DNA of 64,000 nt from Flavobacterium sufflavum (lineage in GTDB: Bacteria > Bacteroidota > Bacteroidia > Flavobacteriales > Flavobacteriaceae): the NCBI RefSeq assembly GCF_004016525.1, contig NZ_SACJ01000012.1:57899-121898 (forward strand). The letters are read 5' to 3'. The translations under genes were made by a program, and so were the position numbers. Shown here in pieces: positions 1 through 7,630 of the stretch (position 1 is the first letter of the stretch; each line of letters begins with the position of its first letter). The notes below the pieces were generated by a model, which saw nothing but the letters and a program-made list of their open reading frames with translations, ran no database searches and was not told where the DNA came from.

Positions 1-330
1 TCTTCCCAGAAAAACAGTACTAAATATTGTGGCAACCGTGAGTATAAAACTTTCTTTGCTAGACAATAAAGCATTAGTAACATTCATTCCAAAACCCAAA
101 CCTACAACGGAAACCTGAAGTAAAACACGAATGATTTTATGGTTTAAATGCAACCAGGGATGTCCTGAAATATTAGCAACAAGCAAACCCAATAATAATG
201 CAATAGGCGGAGTAATTATTCCTGTCAAACAAACCAATAGCAAACTGACAAAAATCACCTGCTGCGTTCTGCTGTGTTTTTCTAAATTAAAGATTCCGTT
301 TTCAGGGAAAATTTTGGATTGTTTTTTCAA
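1..330 (-). CDS. YeiH/UPF0324-family putative anion exporter (partial, 3' end off window)
   Basis: The minus strand reads open from a TTG at 330 to the left edge, giving the first 110 residues of a membrane protein; the 3' part is outside the window. After a short charged N-terminus there are hydrophobic segments at about residues 25-45, 60-75 and 90-110, with a motif resembling ALLLGLLVANISGHPW. This matches the N-terminus of the UPF0324/YeiH family of inner-membrane proteins, proposed sulfate or other anion exporters. An in-frame stop lies seven codons upstream and no ATG is available before the first hydrophobic segment, so TTG is the best start. Function beyond 'transporter-like' is inference from the family. 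Confidence 0.65.
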   Translation of the reverse strand, partial: MKKQSKIFPENGIFNLEKHSRTQQVIFVSLLLVCLTGIITPPIALLLGLLVANISGHPWLHLNHKIIRVLLQVSVVGLGFGMNVTNALLSSKESFILTVATIFSTVFLGR

Positions 331-361
331 GAGAAATCTTTTTATTAAAATTTAAAATTGC

Positions 362-2389
362 CTACAACAAACCGTTGTATTTTCGAACAAACCATTCAAT
401 TGCAAAAAAGCTGCAAATAAACACCAACAGCCATTTCCAGTCAATCAAAGGAGAACGTTTGATGTTGTTTTTTTCAATCGTTTTATAATTCTCATCGGCT
501 AAAAGCGATTGGATTAAAGTATCTATTTGATTCGGATAATAAACTTTTCCCTGTGTCAAAGTAGCTAGTTGATTCAAACGGTCCAAATCAGGATTTACAA
601 ATTGCTTTTCGATATCAAAATCTAAAATTTCAAAATGACTTGAATACGCAGCATTTGAATTCAATTCTTTCACTGTAAACTGATAATTTCCGGCAGCTAA
701 TCCGTCAAGATTTACCTTGTAGGCATTGTTTCCTTTTAGTAAATCGTAATTTTTAGTTTGCTTAGTTTTAGAATTAACTAGCGCAATTGTCAAATGTGCT
801 TTTTCATCAAATTCATAATTCTTATTGAAATATTGAGCTGTGATTTCGATAGCATCTCCTGAATTGTAAAAACTTTCGTGATTGACCACCAAAGATTTTT
901 TAGCATTATTTGTTGCTAAAAACTGAATAATTTTATCAATAAAAACATCATATTTTTCAAAAGATTCGTTTGTAATATGACTTTCTAAACGCCATTTCCA
1001 ACTGTTCTCTCCTAAAAGAAAAGCCAAACGATTTCCCTGATTTTCGCTAAAAGCAAGCAAGGGTGCCTGAATGTCAATATTCCTGATTTTTGAAGAAAGT
1101 AAAACAGAGGTGTTTCCATTTACCTTGATTTTTCCATACGGATTTTGCAAAGGAGGAAAATTTTCGAAACCAATATTATCAATAGCAAAAAGATTAAATT
1201 GCAAATTATATTCAGCCAGATAATCTTCTTTTTGAGAAGTCATTTTAAATTCTAAATTACTTTGCTGTTGATTTAAAAATTCAAAATCAGTATGTGTTCC
1301 GGTAATAAAAAAAGAATTAATTCGGGCTGATTTATTAGCATCAAAAACTGATTTGAATTCAGATGTAGGTTGATAAAAAACCAAAACATTGTAATCTCTT
1401 AATTCATTGACTTGTTTTGGGTTAACTACAGTTGCTTTACGTTGTGCATTAGATTCAATTGCTCGTTTTAAAGCAGCAATATCAGGATGGTTTATTGATG
1501 AAATTATGGCAACATTGGTCTTTTGATCTATAATTTCTACAGCAAAATTTTTATGGTTATTATAGCTATTTTTTTCTTTTTCATTCGAAACCAAACTCGC
1601 TTTATACAACTGCGTCCCTATTTTATTTGCAGGCAACAAAAGAGAAATAACGGCTGTATTTTTAGCTGCTGAAAAAGAAACTTTCTGTTTACTTAAAACT
1701 GAATTTCCTTGCGAAATCTGAAAATTGGCAGCGGTGTTTTTTGTGCCTGAATATTGCAAAAACACTTCTACTGGAAATTTATTCTTTAGAAAAGCATATT
1801 TATTGACGTTCAGCTGATTAATTTTTAAATCAAAAACGGTAGTTGTATCTCCTAAAACTATTGGAAAAACTTTATTGGAAGCATCAAAACTATACACATA
1901 ATCATTGCCTGAAGTTTGGTTTCCATCACTAATAAGCACCGTAGGAAACAAGCTGTTTTTGTTAATTGCTTTTAAATCTTTAGCAGCTACATCCAGATTA
2001 GTTTGGGAACCTTTGAAATTTAATTTTTCCAAAAGAGAAAACTCCGAGTCAAATTGATACGATTGAATATTGAATTTTTCATTCAATTCTTTATTGTTTT
2101 TTAGCTTCAAATACAATTCAGAAGCTGTTTTTTCAACTTTTAAAAAAGATATGGAACTGGAATTATCAACCACCACAGCAAGCGGAGGCTTAATTATTTC
2201 TGTATTATTGGTTGTAATTATTGGATTTACCAACAATAATAATATTCCAAAAATGCTCAAAAAACGCAAAAAAGCCAAAAATAAATTGATCTTTAATTTA
2301 TTTTTGGCTTTGTAATAATATTGAAAATAAGACAACCCAACTGCTATTAATAATGAAAGTAATAATAATAGAATGGTGTTTGTTGTCAT
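362..2389 (-). CDS. VWA-like domain membrane protein
   Basis: The 675-residue protein has two N-terminal membrane segments (about residues 5-22 and 38-56), then a von Willebrand A-like region with a DxSxS metal site (D75, S77, S79) and an SDGNQTSG segment near residue 155. A long periplasmic part follows, and a C-terminal membrane segment ends the protein about 20 residues before its stop. This is the layout of the large VWA-containing membrane proteins common in Bacteroidota, often linked to envelope or aerotolerance (Bat-like) functions. No enzymatic residues are seen. It lies 105 bp downstream of fabG on the same strand, separated by a quasi-repetitive tract. The precise role is unknown. 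Confidence 0.6.
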   Translation of the reverse strand: MTTNTILLLLLSLLIAVGLSYFQYYYKAKNKLKINLFLAFLRFLSIFGILLLLVNPIITTNNTEIIKPPLAVVVDNSSSISFLKVEKTASELYLKLKNNKELNEKFNIQSYQFDSEFSLLEKLNFKGSQTNLDVAAKDLKAINKNSLFPTVLISDGNQTSGNDYVYSFDASNKVFPIVLGDTTTVFDLKINQLNVNKYAFLKNKFPVEVFLQYSGTKNTAANFQISQGNSVLSKQKVSFSAAKNTAVISLLLPANKIGTQLYKASLVSNEKEKNSYNNHKNFAVEIIDQKTNVAIISSINHPDIAALKRAIESNAQRKATVVNPKQVNELRDYNVLVFYQPTSEFKSVFDANKSARINSFFITGTHTDFEFLNQQQSNLEFKMTSQKEDYLAEYNLQFNLFAIDNIGFENFPPLQNPYGKIKVNGNTSVLLSSKIRNIDIQAPLLAFSENQGNRLAFLLGENSWKWRLESHITNESFEKYDVFIDKIIQFLATNNAKKSLVVNHESFYNSGDAIEITAQYFNKNYEFDEKAHLTIALVNSKTKQTKNYDLLKGNNAYKVNLDGLAAGNYQFTVKELNSNAAYSSHFEILDFDIEKQFVNPDLDRLNQLATLTQGKVYYPNQIDTLIQSLLADENYKTIEKNNIKRSPLIDWKWLLVFICSFFAIEWFVRKYNGLL

Positions 2390-2397
2390 ATTTTTTT

Positions 2398-2490
2398 AGT
2401 AATCAGTGGTCAGTTTTTTTTAGTGATCAGACAAGTTTTAGCGGTCAATTTTCAATATTCACTGAATACTAAAAATCTGAACACTGAACA
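2398..2490. repeat. Quasi-periodic CAGT/CTGAACA word tract
   Basis: The fabG-VWA gap consists of imperfectly repeated short words of the type TCAGTGGTCAGT, AGTGATCAG and CACTGAATACT, ending in two perfect CTGAACA copies in tandem (2477-2490). It does not code. A tract with the same words is found at 5983-6063. Confidence 0.6.
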
Positions 2491-2494
2491 CTTC

Positions 2495-3241
2495 TTATGT
2501 AAGCATTCCTCCGCAAACATTCAATACTTGTCCTGTAACATAAGCACTCATATCTGAAGCTAAGAATAAACAAGCATTTGCAACATCTTCAGTAGTTCCA
2601 CCGCGTTTCAATGGAATTCCTTCTCTCCATCCTTTTACAACATCTTCGCTTAATTTAGCAGTCATTTCAGTTTCAATAAATCCTGGAGCAATAGCATTGC
2701 AACGAATATTACGAGAACCTAATTCTAAAGCTACTGACTTTGTAAATCCAATAGCGCCAGCCTTAGAAGCTGCATAATTAGTTTGTCCTGCATTTCCGGA
2801 AACTCCTACTACAGAACTAATATTGATGATTGAACCTGCACGTTTTTTCAAAAATGTTTTTTGAATGGCTTTAGTCATATTGAAAACCGATTTCAAATTC
2901 ACATCAATTACCTGGTCAAAATCAGCCTCTGACATACGCATTAACAGATTGTCTTTTGTAATTCCGGCATTATTGATAAGAATATCAACTGTACCAAAAT
3001 CAGCTAAAATAGTATCTACTAAAGTTTGTGCTTCATTAAAATCGGCAGCATTGGATTTATAACCTTTAGCTTTAACACCTAAAGCGTTCAATTCATTTTC
3101 CAACACTTGAGCTGATTCAGCAGATGAGCTGTATGTAAAAGCCACATTAGCACCGTTTTTTGCAAAAACTTCAGCAATTCCTCTTCCAATTCCGCGACTT
3201 GCGCCTGTTATAATAGCTACTTTTCCTTCGAGTAATTTCAT
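2495..3241 (-). CDS. fabG: 3-oxoacyl-[acyl-carrier-protein] reductase
   Basis: A 248-residue short-chain dehydrogenase that reduces 3-oxoacyl-ACP to 3-hydroxyacyl-ACP with NADPH in fatty acid elongation. The Rossmann motif TGASRGIG is at residues 12-19, NNAG at 90-93, and the catalytic set S143, Y156 and K160 is complete. The length is normal for FabG, and the C-terminus (YVTGQVLNVCGGMLT) is typical of the family. The ATG at 3241 is preceded by a TATATTTG -7 box on the minus strand (3277-3284). The lipid A genes nearby use 3-hydroxyacyl-ACP products of this step, so the location makes metabolic sense, although the genes are separately spaced. Confidence 0.93.
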   Translation of the reverse strand: MKLLEGKVAIITGASRGIGRGIAEVFAKNGANVAFTYSSSAESAQVLENELNALGVKAKGYKSNAADFNEAQTLVDTILADFGTVDILINNAGITKDNLLMRMSEADFDQVIDVNLKSVFNMTKAIQKTFLKKRAGSIINISSVVGVSGNAGQTNYAASKAGAIGFTKSVALELGSRNIRCNAIAPGFIETEMTAKLSEDVVKGWREGIPLKRGGTTEDVANACLFLASDMSAYVTGQVLNVCGGMLT

Positions 3242-3276
3242 ATTATGATAATAAGTTTATTTTCTAAATTGAGGTA

Positions 3277-3284
3277 CAAATATA
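3277..3284 (-). promoter_or_regulatory. Putative -7 box of fabG
   Basis: TATATTTG on the minus strand fits the Bacteroidota -7 consensus TAnnTTTG, 36 nt upstream of the fabG ATG. No clear -33 TTG is seen. Confidence 0.45.
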
Positions 3285-3316
3285 AACGATTTAGATGTTT
3301 TATAAAATTTATGCTA

Positions 3317-3345
3317 TAAAAAAAGCCTTACCGAAGTAAAGCTCT
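3317..3345 (-). terminator. Terminator after the GIY-YIG-like gene
   Basis: On the minus strand an 8-bp stem (AGCTTTAC/GTAAGGCT, one G-U pair) closed by a TTCG loop is followed by a run of T. It lies 33 bp downstream of the small gene ending at 3378. Confidence 0.7.
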
Positions 3346-3377
3346 TAATAATAATATTTTATTGCACTGAAAATGAA

Positions 3378-3800
3378 TTAGAAAGCTACATTCCATCTTG
3401 GCAATTTTGCATTTTTACTTAAAAAATTTTGCAAAATCTGAGCTTCAACAAAAGTAGGAATCACTTTAGTATCATCGTTAAATGTTTCGTACCAAACTAC
3501 TTCTAAACGGCTAATTTCTTCTTTTTTCATTTGTGCAGGCCAAGAATATTTTCTTCCTGTTTTTGCAAATTGGTGACCGTTTACAATTTTGTCATACAAT
3601 CCGCCATTTTTAGTTTTCAAAGTACCATCATTTTGTACTGTTCCTGTAGAGCCTACCATGATTAATTCTTTTTCATCGGCAACATCAAAAACTAAAAATA
3701 CCCCAGAACCTTCAGAGGCATTACAAACTTCTTCTAAGCTATCTTCGATTGTTAATGAAAATTGATTTTTAACTTCGAATCCTTCTAATTCCTTATACAT
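3378..3800 (-). CDS. Small GIY-YIG-like protein of unknown function
   Basis: A 140-residue soluble protein. The segments SGVFLVF (about residue 32), LIMVGSTG (about residue 46) and FVEAQILQNF (about residue 117) are spaced like the GIY, YIG and Glu motifs of the GIY-YIG fold, but the usual Arg after YIG is not evident, so nuclease activity is doubtful. The similarity is by eye only. The gene stands alone between sucD and fabG, with its own terminator and a TACATTTG -7 box (3920-3927) that abuts a GCACTC/GAGTGC inverted repeat, which suggests specific regulation. Confidence 0.5.
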   Translation of the reverse strand: MYKELEGFEVKNQFSLTIEDSLEEVCNASEGSGVFLVFDVADEKELIMVGSTGTVQNDGTLKTKNGGLYDKIVNGHQFAKTGRKYSWPAQMKKEEISRLEVVWYETFNDDTKVIPTFVEAQILQNFLSKNAKLPRWNVAF

Positions 3801-3893
3801 AGTATTTTCTTTTGAATTGATTTTTCAAAAAGCATAAAGAAAAGCACGCTTTTTAGAAACCAATTATTAATTTTTAATTTGTTTTAAGTAAAA

Positions 3894-3927
3894 TTAGCAC
3901 TCCTAATTTTAATCGAGTGCAAATGTA
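3894..3927 (-). promoter_or_regulatory. -7 box with CIRCE-like inverted repeat
   Basis: On the minus strand the -7 box TACATTTG (3920-3927) runs directly into TTTGCACTC-N12-GAGTGCTAA (arms GCACTC 3915-3920 and GAGTGC 3897-3902). The arms match the HrcA/CIRCE sequence (TTAGCACTC-N9-GAGTGCTAA) at all but one position, but the spacer is 12 rather than 9. Confidence 0.45.
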
Positions 3928-3950
3928 TTTCTTTAATTCTGTTTTATACT

Positions 3951-3977
3951 AAAAAAGCCCCACAAATGTGAGGCTTA
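3951..3977 (-). terminator. sucD terminator
   Basis: On the minus strand a 9-bp stem (AAGCCTCAC/GTGGGGCTT with a U-G pair) and ATTT loop is followed by TTTTTT. It lies 27 bp past the sucD stop codon. Confidence 0.75.
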
Positions 3978-4003
3978 ATTTATTTAAAATTCGGTTTTAT
4001 AGA

Positions 4004-4876
4004 TTATCCTAAAACTTCTTTTACTTTTTTACCAATTTCAGCTGGTGAATCAACAACGTGGATTCCGTTGTCTCTCATAATTTGTTTTTTAGCAGCAGCA
4101 GTATCGTCAGAACCTCCAACAATAGCACCAGCATGTCCCATAGTTCTACCAGCAGGAGCAGTTTCTCCAGCGATGAAACCAATTACAGGCTTACGGTTAC
4201 CGTCAGCTTTGATCCATTTAGCAGCATCAGCTTCTAATTGACCTCCAATTTCACCAATCATGATGATAGCTTCAGTTTCTGGATCGTTCATTAACAATTC
4301 AACTGCTTCTTTAGTAGTTGTTCCAATGATTGGGTCTCCACCAATACCGATAGCGGTAGTGATTCCTAAACCTTGTTTTACAACTTGGTCAGCAGCCTCA
4401 TAAGTTAAAGTTCCTGATTTAGAAACGATACCTACAGTTCCTTTTTTGAAAACGAAACCTGGCATGATACCTACTTTAGCTTCACCCGGAGTGATAACAC
4501 CTGGACAGTTAGGTCCAATTAATCTAGCGTTTCTTTCTTTAGCGTAGTTGTTAGCGTTAATCATATCAGCAACAGGAATACCTTCAGTAATTGCAATGAT
4601 TACTTTAATTCCGGCATCAGCAGCTTCCATAATAGCATCAGCAGCAAAAGCTGGTGGTACAAAAATAATAGAAGTATCAGCTCCTGCTTGCTCAACTGCA
4701 TCTTTAACAGTGTTAAAAACAGGAAGATCTAAGTGAGTTGATCCTCCTTTTCCCGGAGTTACACCACCTACAACGTTAGTACCATATTCAATCATTTGAG
4801 AAGCATGGAAAGTACCTTCGCTTCCTGTAAATCCTTGTACAATTATTTTGGAATCTTTGTTAACTAAAACACTCAT
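4004..4876 (-). CDS. sucD: Succinyl-CoA synthetase (ADP-forming) alpha subunit
   Basis: A 290-residue subunit of the TCA-cycle enzyme that converts succinyl-CoA, ADP and phosphate to succinate, CoA and ATP. The CoA-binding N-terminal domain has GFTGSEGTFH near residue 16; the ligase domain carries the phospho-histidine in GHAGAIVGG (H248). Length and sequence are typical. The beta subunit gene sucC is not in this window, so the two subunits are encoded apart. A TATTTTTG -7 box on the minus strand lies at 4912-4919, and a terminator follows, so the gene looks monocistronic. Confidence 0.95.
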   Translation of the reverse strand: MSVLVNKDSKIIVQGFTGSEGTFHASQMIEYGTNVVGGVTPGKGGSTHLDLPVFNTVKDAVEQAGADTSIIFVPPAFAADAIMEAADAGIKVIIAITEGIPVADMINANNYAKERNARLIGPNCPGVITPGEAKVGIMPGFVFKKGTVGIVSKSGTLTYEAADQVVKQGLGITTAIGIGGDPIIGTTTKEAVELLMNDPETEAIIMIGEIGGQLEADAAKWIKADGNRKPVIGFIAGETAPAGRTMGHAGAIVGGSDDTAAAKKQIMRDNGIHVVDSPAEIGKKVKEVLG

Positions 4877-4911
4877 GGTATATATTTTATATGATTTTTA
4901 AATTTGTGATG

Positions 4912-4919
4912 CAAAAATA
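4912..4919 (-). promoter_or_regulatory. Putative -7 box of sucD
   Basis: TATTTTTG followed by C on the minus strand, 36 nt upstream of the sucD ATG, fits TAnnTTTG. Confidence 0.45.
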
Positions 4920-5044
4920 AGGTTTTCGAAATTATTCTGAGCGGTTTTCTTATCAAAAAAAAGATTGATATTCCACCCATTTTGTTAGCTTACACACAAA
5001 CTATTGACTTTTTAAACAAAATCGATAATTTACAGTAACTTTTT

Positions 5045-5977
5045 TTATTGTTTTAATTTATCAAGAATTTCTGGAATTTTTTTGATATTGGCTAATTGCT
5101 TTAATTTTTCTCTGGATTCCTGAATAGGTGTTCCAAAATAAGTTTTCCCTCCTTCTACTGATTTAGTCACTCCGGTTTGTCCCATAACAACAGCTTTTCC
5201 TCCAATTGTAATTCCGCTGGTTGTACCAACTTGTCCCCAAAGTGTAACTTCGTCTTCAATGATTACACAACCTGCAATTCCGGTTTGAGAAGCTATTAAA
5301 CATTTTTTTCCAATCACAGTATCATGACCTACATGAACCTGATTGTCAATTTTTGTTCCTTCGCCAATGGTAGTATCACCAGTAACACCTTTATCAATAG
5401 TACAAAGAGCTCCAATACCAACATTGTTTTTAATGACAACGCGACCTCCTGAAAGCAATTGATCAAAACCATCAGGACGTTTTTTATAATAAAAAGCATC
5501 TGCTCCAAGAACTGTCCCTGCATGGATAATCACATTATCTCCTATTATTGTATGATCATAAATAGAAACATTAGAATGAATCAAACAATTTTTCCCAATG
5601 ACAACTCCATTTCCAATAAAAGAATTAGGCTGGATTATAGTTCCTTCACCAATAACAGCAGTTAGCGAAATAGCAACTCCTGAAAACTGAAAAGGTTTGA
5701 AATAATGAGTTAGTTTGTTGAAATCGCGGAATGGATCATCAGAAATAAGAAGTGCTTTTCCTTCAGGACAATCCACTTCTTTGTTAATCAAAACAATTGT
5801 AGCTGCCGAGTTTAGTGCTTTGTCGTAGTATTTAGGATGATCTACAAAAACAATATCTCCTTTTTCTACCACATGAATTTCGTTCATGCCCAAAACTTCA
5901 AAATCTTCATTACCTACAAATTCACAATTAAGTAAATTTGCGATTTCTTTTAAAGAATATGCTCTTGTAAATTTCAT
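5045..5977 (-). CDS. LpxD-like acyltransferase (second LpxD paralogue)
   Basis: A 310-residue left-handed beta-helix acyltransferase: an N-terminal LpxD-type domain (residues 1-95), about ten hexapeptide turns (about 105-270) and a C-terminal helix. It contains the HVGHD segment at the catalytic-His position, and NNVGIGALCTIDKG parallels DVEIGACTTIDRA of the 348-residue LpxD at 9015-10061. It is therefore a paralogue about 40 residues shorter, mainly at the C-terminus. It may acylate a UDP-sugar with a different chain or donor; the substrate is inference. It sits between efp and sucD, preceded by a repeat tract. Confidence 0.75.
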   Translation of the reverse strand: MKFTRAYSLKEIANLLNCEFVGNEDFEVLGMNEIHVVEKGDIVFVDHPKYYDKALNSAATIVLINKEVDCPEGKALLISDDPFRDFNKLTHYFKPFQFSGVAISLTAVIGEGTIIQPNSFIGNGVVIGKNCLIHSNVSIYDHTIIGDNVIIHAGTVLGADAFYYKKRPDGFDQLLSGGRVVIKNNVGIGALCTIDKGVTGDTTIGEGTKIDNQVHVGHDTVIGKKCLIASQTGIAGCVIIEDEVTLWGQVGTTSGITIGGKAVVMGQTGVTKSVEGGKTYFGTPIQESREKLKQLANIKKIPEILDKLKQ

Positions 5978-5982
5978 ATATT

Positions 5983-6063
5983 TAGTATTCAGCCTGCCTT
6001 TAGGTAGGCAGGTGTTCAGTTTTCAGTGTCCAGTCTGATTTTCAAACTGGAACACCAAACTCT
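5983..6063. repeat. TCAGT word tract with inserted CCTGCC/GGCAGG palindrome
   Basis: The gap between efp and the LpxD paralogue holds repeated words of the type GTATTCAG, TGTTCAG, TTTTCAGTG and TCCAGTCTG. A hairpin unit with arms CCTGCCT (5993-5999) and AGGCAGG (6006-6012) sits between two TTCAG words as if inserted there. Confidence 0.55.
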
Positions 6064-6068
6064 GTAAA

Positions 6069-6635
6069 CTATTCTTTAACACGCTCCATATAAGAACCTG
6101 AAGCGGTATCAATTTTGATTTTATCACCTTCATTAATAAACAAAGGTACGTTAACTGTAGCTCCTGTTTCAACAGTTGCCGATTTAGTAGCATTTGTTGC
6201 TGTGTTACCTTTTACACCAGGCTCAGCATAAGTTACTTCAAGAATAATTGAAGCCGGCATATCTACTGATAATGGCAAGTCAGTTTCAGTATTAATCTGA
6301 ACCATTACATTAGTTCCTTCTTTCAATAAATCCGGAGCGTCAAGAATGCTTTTGTTCAAGGTGATTTGCTCAAAAGTTTCATTATTCATGAAATGAAATT
6401 GATCTCCTTCGGCATATAGATATTGGTAAGTATGTGTTTCTACACGTACATCTTCAATTTTATGTCCAGCCGAAAATGTATTATCCAATACTTTTCCAGT
6501 AGTTAAACTTTTCAATTTTGTTCTTACAAAAGCAGGTCCTTTTCCTGGTTTAACATGTAAAAATTCGATAATTTTATAAATATCGTGATTGTATTTAATA
6601 CAAAGTCCGTTTCTAATATCTGATGTAGATGCCAT
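6069..6635 (-). CDS. efp: Elongation factor P
   Basis: The 188-residue translation factor that relieves ribosome stalling at polyproline stretches. It has the KOW-like N-terminal domain with the P-site loop KPGKGPAF, tip lysine K32, then two OB-type domains and the EF-P signature near the C-terminus (INEGDKIKIDTASGSYMERVKE). The loop reads PGKGP; in actinobacterial EF-P this palindromic loop has been associated with function without lysine modification. No modification genes (epmA/epmB, earP, ymfI) are in the window. It lies 128 bp downstream of lpxA on the same strand. Confidence 0.95.
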   Translation of the reverse strand: MASTSDIRNGLCIKYNHDIYKIIEFLHVKPGKGPAFVRTKLKSLTTGKVLDNTFSAGHKIEDVRVETHTYQYLYAEGDQFHFMNNETFEQITLNKSILDAPDLLKEGTNVMVQINTETDLPLSVDMPASIILEVTYAEPGVKGNTATNATKSATVETGATVNVPLFINEGDKIKIDTASGSYMERVKE

Positions 6636-6763
6636 TGTTTTAATTTTTGATTTAAGATTTCTGATTGTAGGTTTAAATCCAAATCAGTCTTCTATATTTA
6701 TTTTTTAATGTTTGTTATTCTATAATATTAAATGAATTCAGGTTAGAAATCTAAACTCTAAAA

Positions 6764-7549
6764 TTAGTAGTTTCCTGAATATCCTTTCATAATACCACGA
6801 GATGAATTTCTAATAAAATCGATAATTTCATCTCTTTCAGGAGTTGCTTCCATTTCGGCTTCGATAATCCCTAAAGCCTGAGTGGTATTGTAATTCTTTT
6901 GATATAAAATTCTGTAAATATCCTGAATCTCTCTTATTTTTTCGGTTGCAAAACCTCTTCTTCTTAATCCAACAGAATTTATACCTACATAAGACAATGG
7001 TTCTTTGGCCGCTTTAGTATAAGGAGGAACATCTTTACGGATTAATGAACCACCTGAAACCATAGCGTGATCTCCAATATTGATAAACTGATGCACGGCA
7101 GCCAAACCACCTAATACGGCGTGTTTACCCACAATTACGTGACCACCTAAAAGAACACCATTTACAATAATAGCATTATCTCCTACTACACAATCGTGAG
7201 CAATATGAGCCGCTGCCATTATTAAACAATTATTTCCAATAACAGTTTGCCCTGAAGCACTTGTACCTCTATTAATTGTTACACATTCTCTAATAGTACA
7301 GTTGTCACCAATAATTGCCAATGAATCTTCGCCACCAAATTTTAAATCTTGAGGAACTGCCGAGATAACAGCTCCAGGAAAAATATTGCAATTTTTTCCA
7401 ATTCTTGCACCTTCCATGATGGTTACATTTGAACCGATCCAAGTACCATCACCAATTACCACATTGTTGTGAATGGTTGTAAAAGGTTCAATAACCACAT
7501 TTTTGGCGATTTTTGCGCCAGGATGAACATATGCTAATGGTTGATTCAT
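6764..7549 (-). CDS. lpxA: UDP-N-acetylglucosamine acyltransferase
   Basis: A 261-residue cytoplasmic enzyme that moves a 3-hydroxyacyl chain from ACP to the 3-OH of UDP-GlcNAc, the first step of lipid A synthesis. The left-handed beta-helix hexapeptide repeats cover residues 5-185 and a helical domain follows. The catalytic His is H118 in AHIAHDC (H125 in E. coli). It lies 81 bp downstream of the lpxC/fabZ fusion and is probably co-transcribed with lpxD-lpxC/fabZ. Confidence 0.95.
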   Translation of the reverse strand: MNQPLAYVHPGAKIAKNVVIEPFTTIHNNVVIGDGTWIGSNVTIMEGARIGKNCNIFPGAVISAVPQDLKFGGEDSLAIIGDNCTIRECVTINRGTSASGQTVIGNNCLIMAAAHIAHDCVVGDNAIIVNGVLLGGHVIVGKHAVLGGLAAVHQFINIGDHAMVSGGSLIRKDVPPYTKAAKEPLSYVGINSVGLRRRGFATEKIREIQDIYRILYQKNYNTTQALGIIEAEMEATPERDEIIDFIRNSSRGIMKGYSGNY

Positions 7550-7630
7550 CTATTTTTTGTTTTTATAATTAATTACCTTAATTACTATTAAAAAAGCCTT
7601 TTATAGTAACAGGGAGGGAACTGTTTCTAT

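Noticed and set aside
131..355. A 74-codon plus-strand frame at the left edge
   Set aside because: The minus strand here encodes the YeiH-like membrane protein; the plus frame shows no family features.
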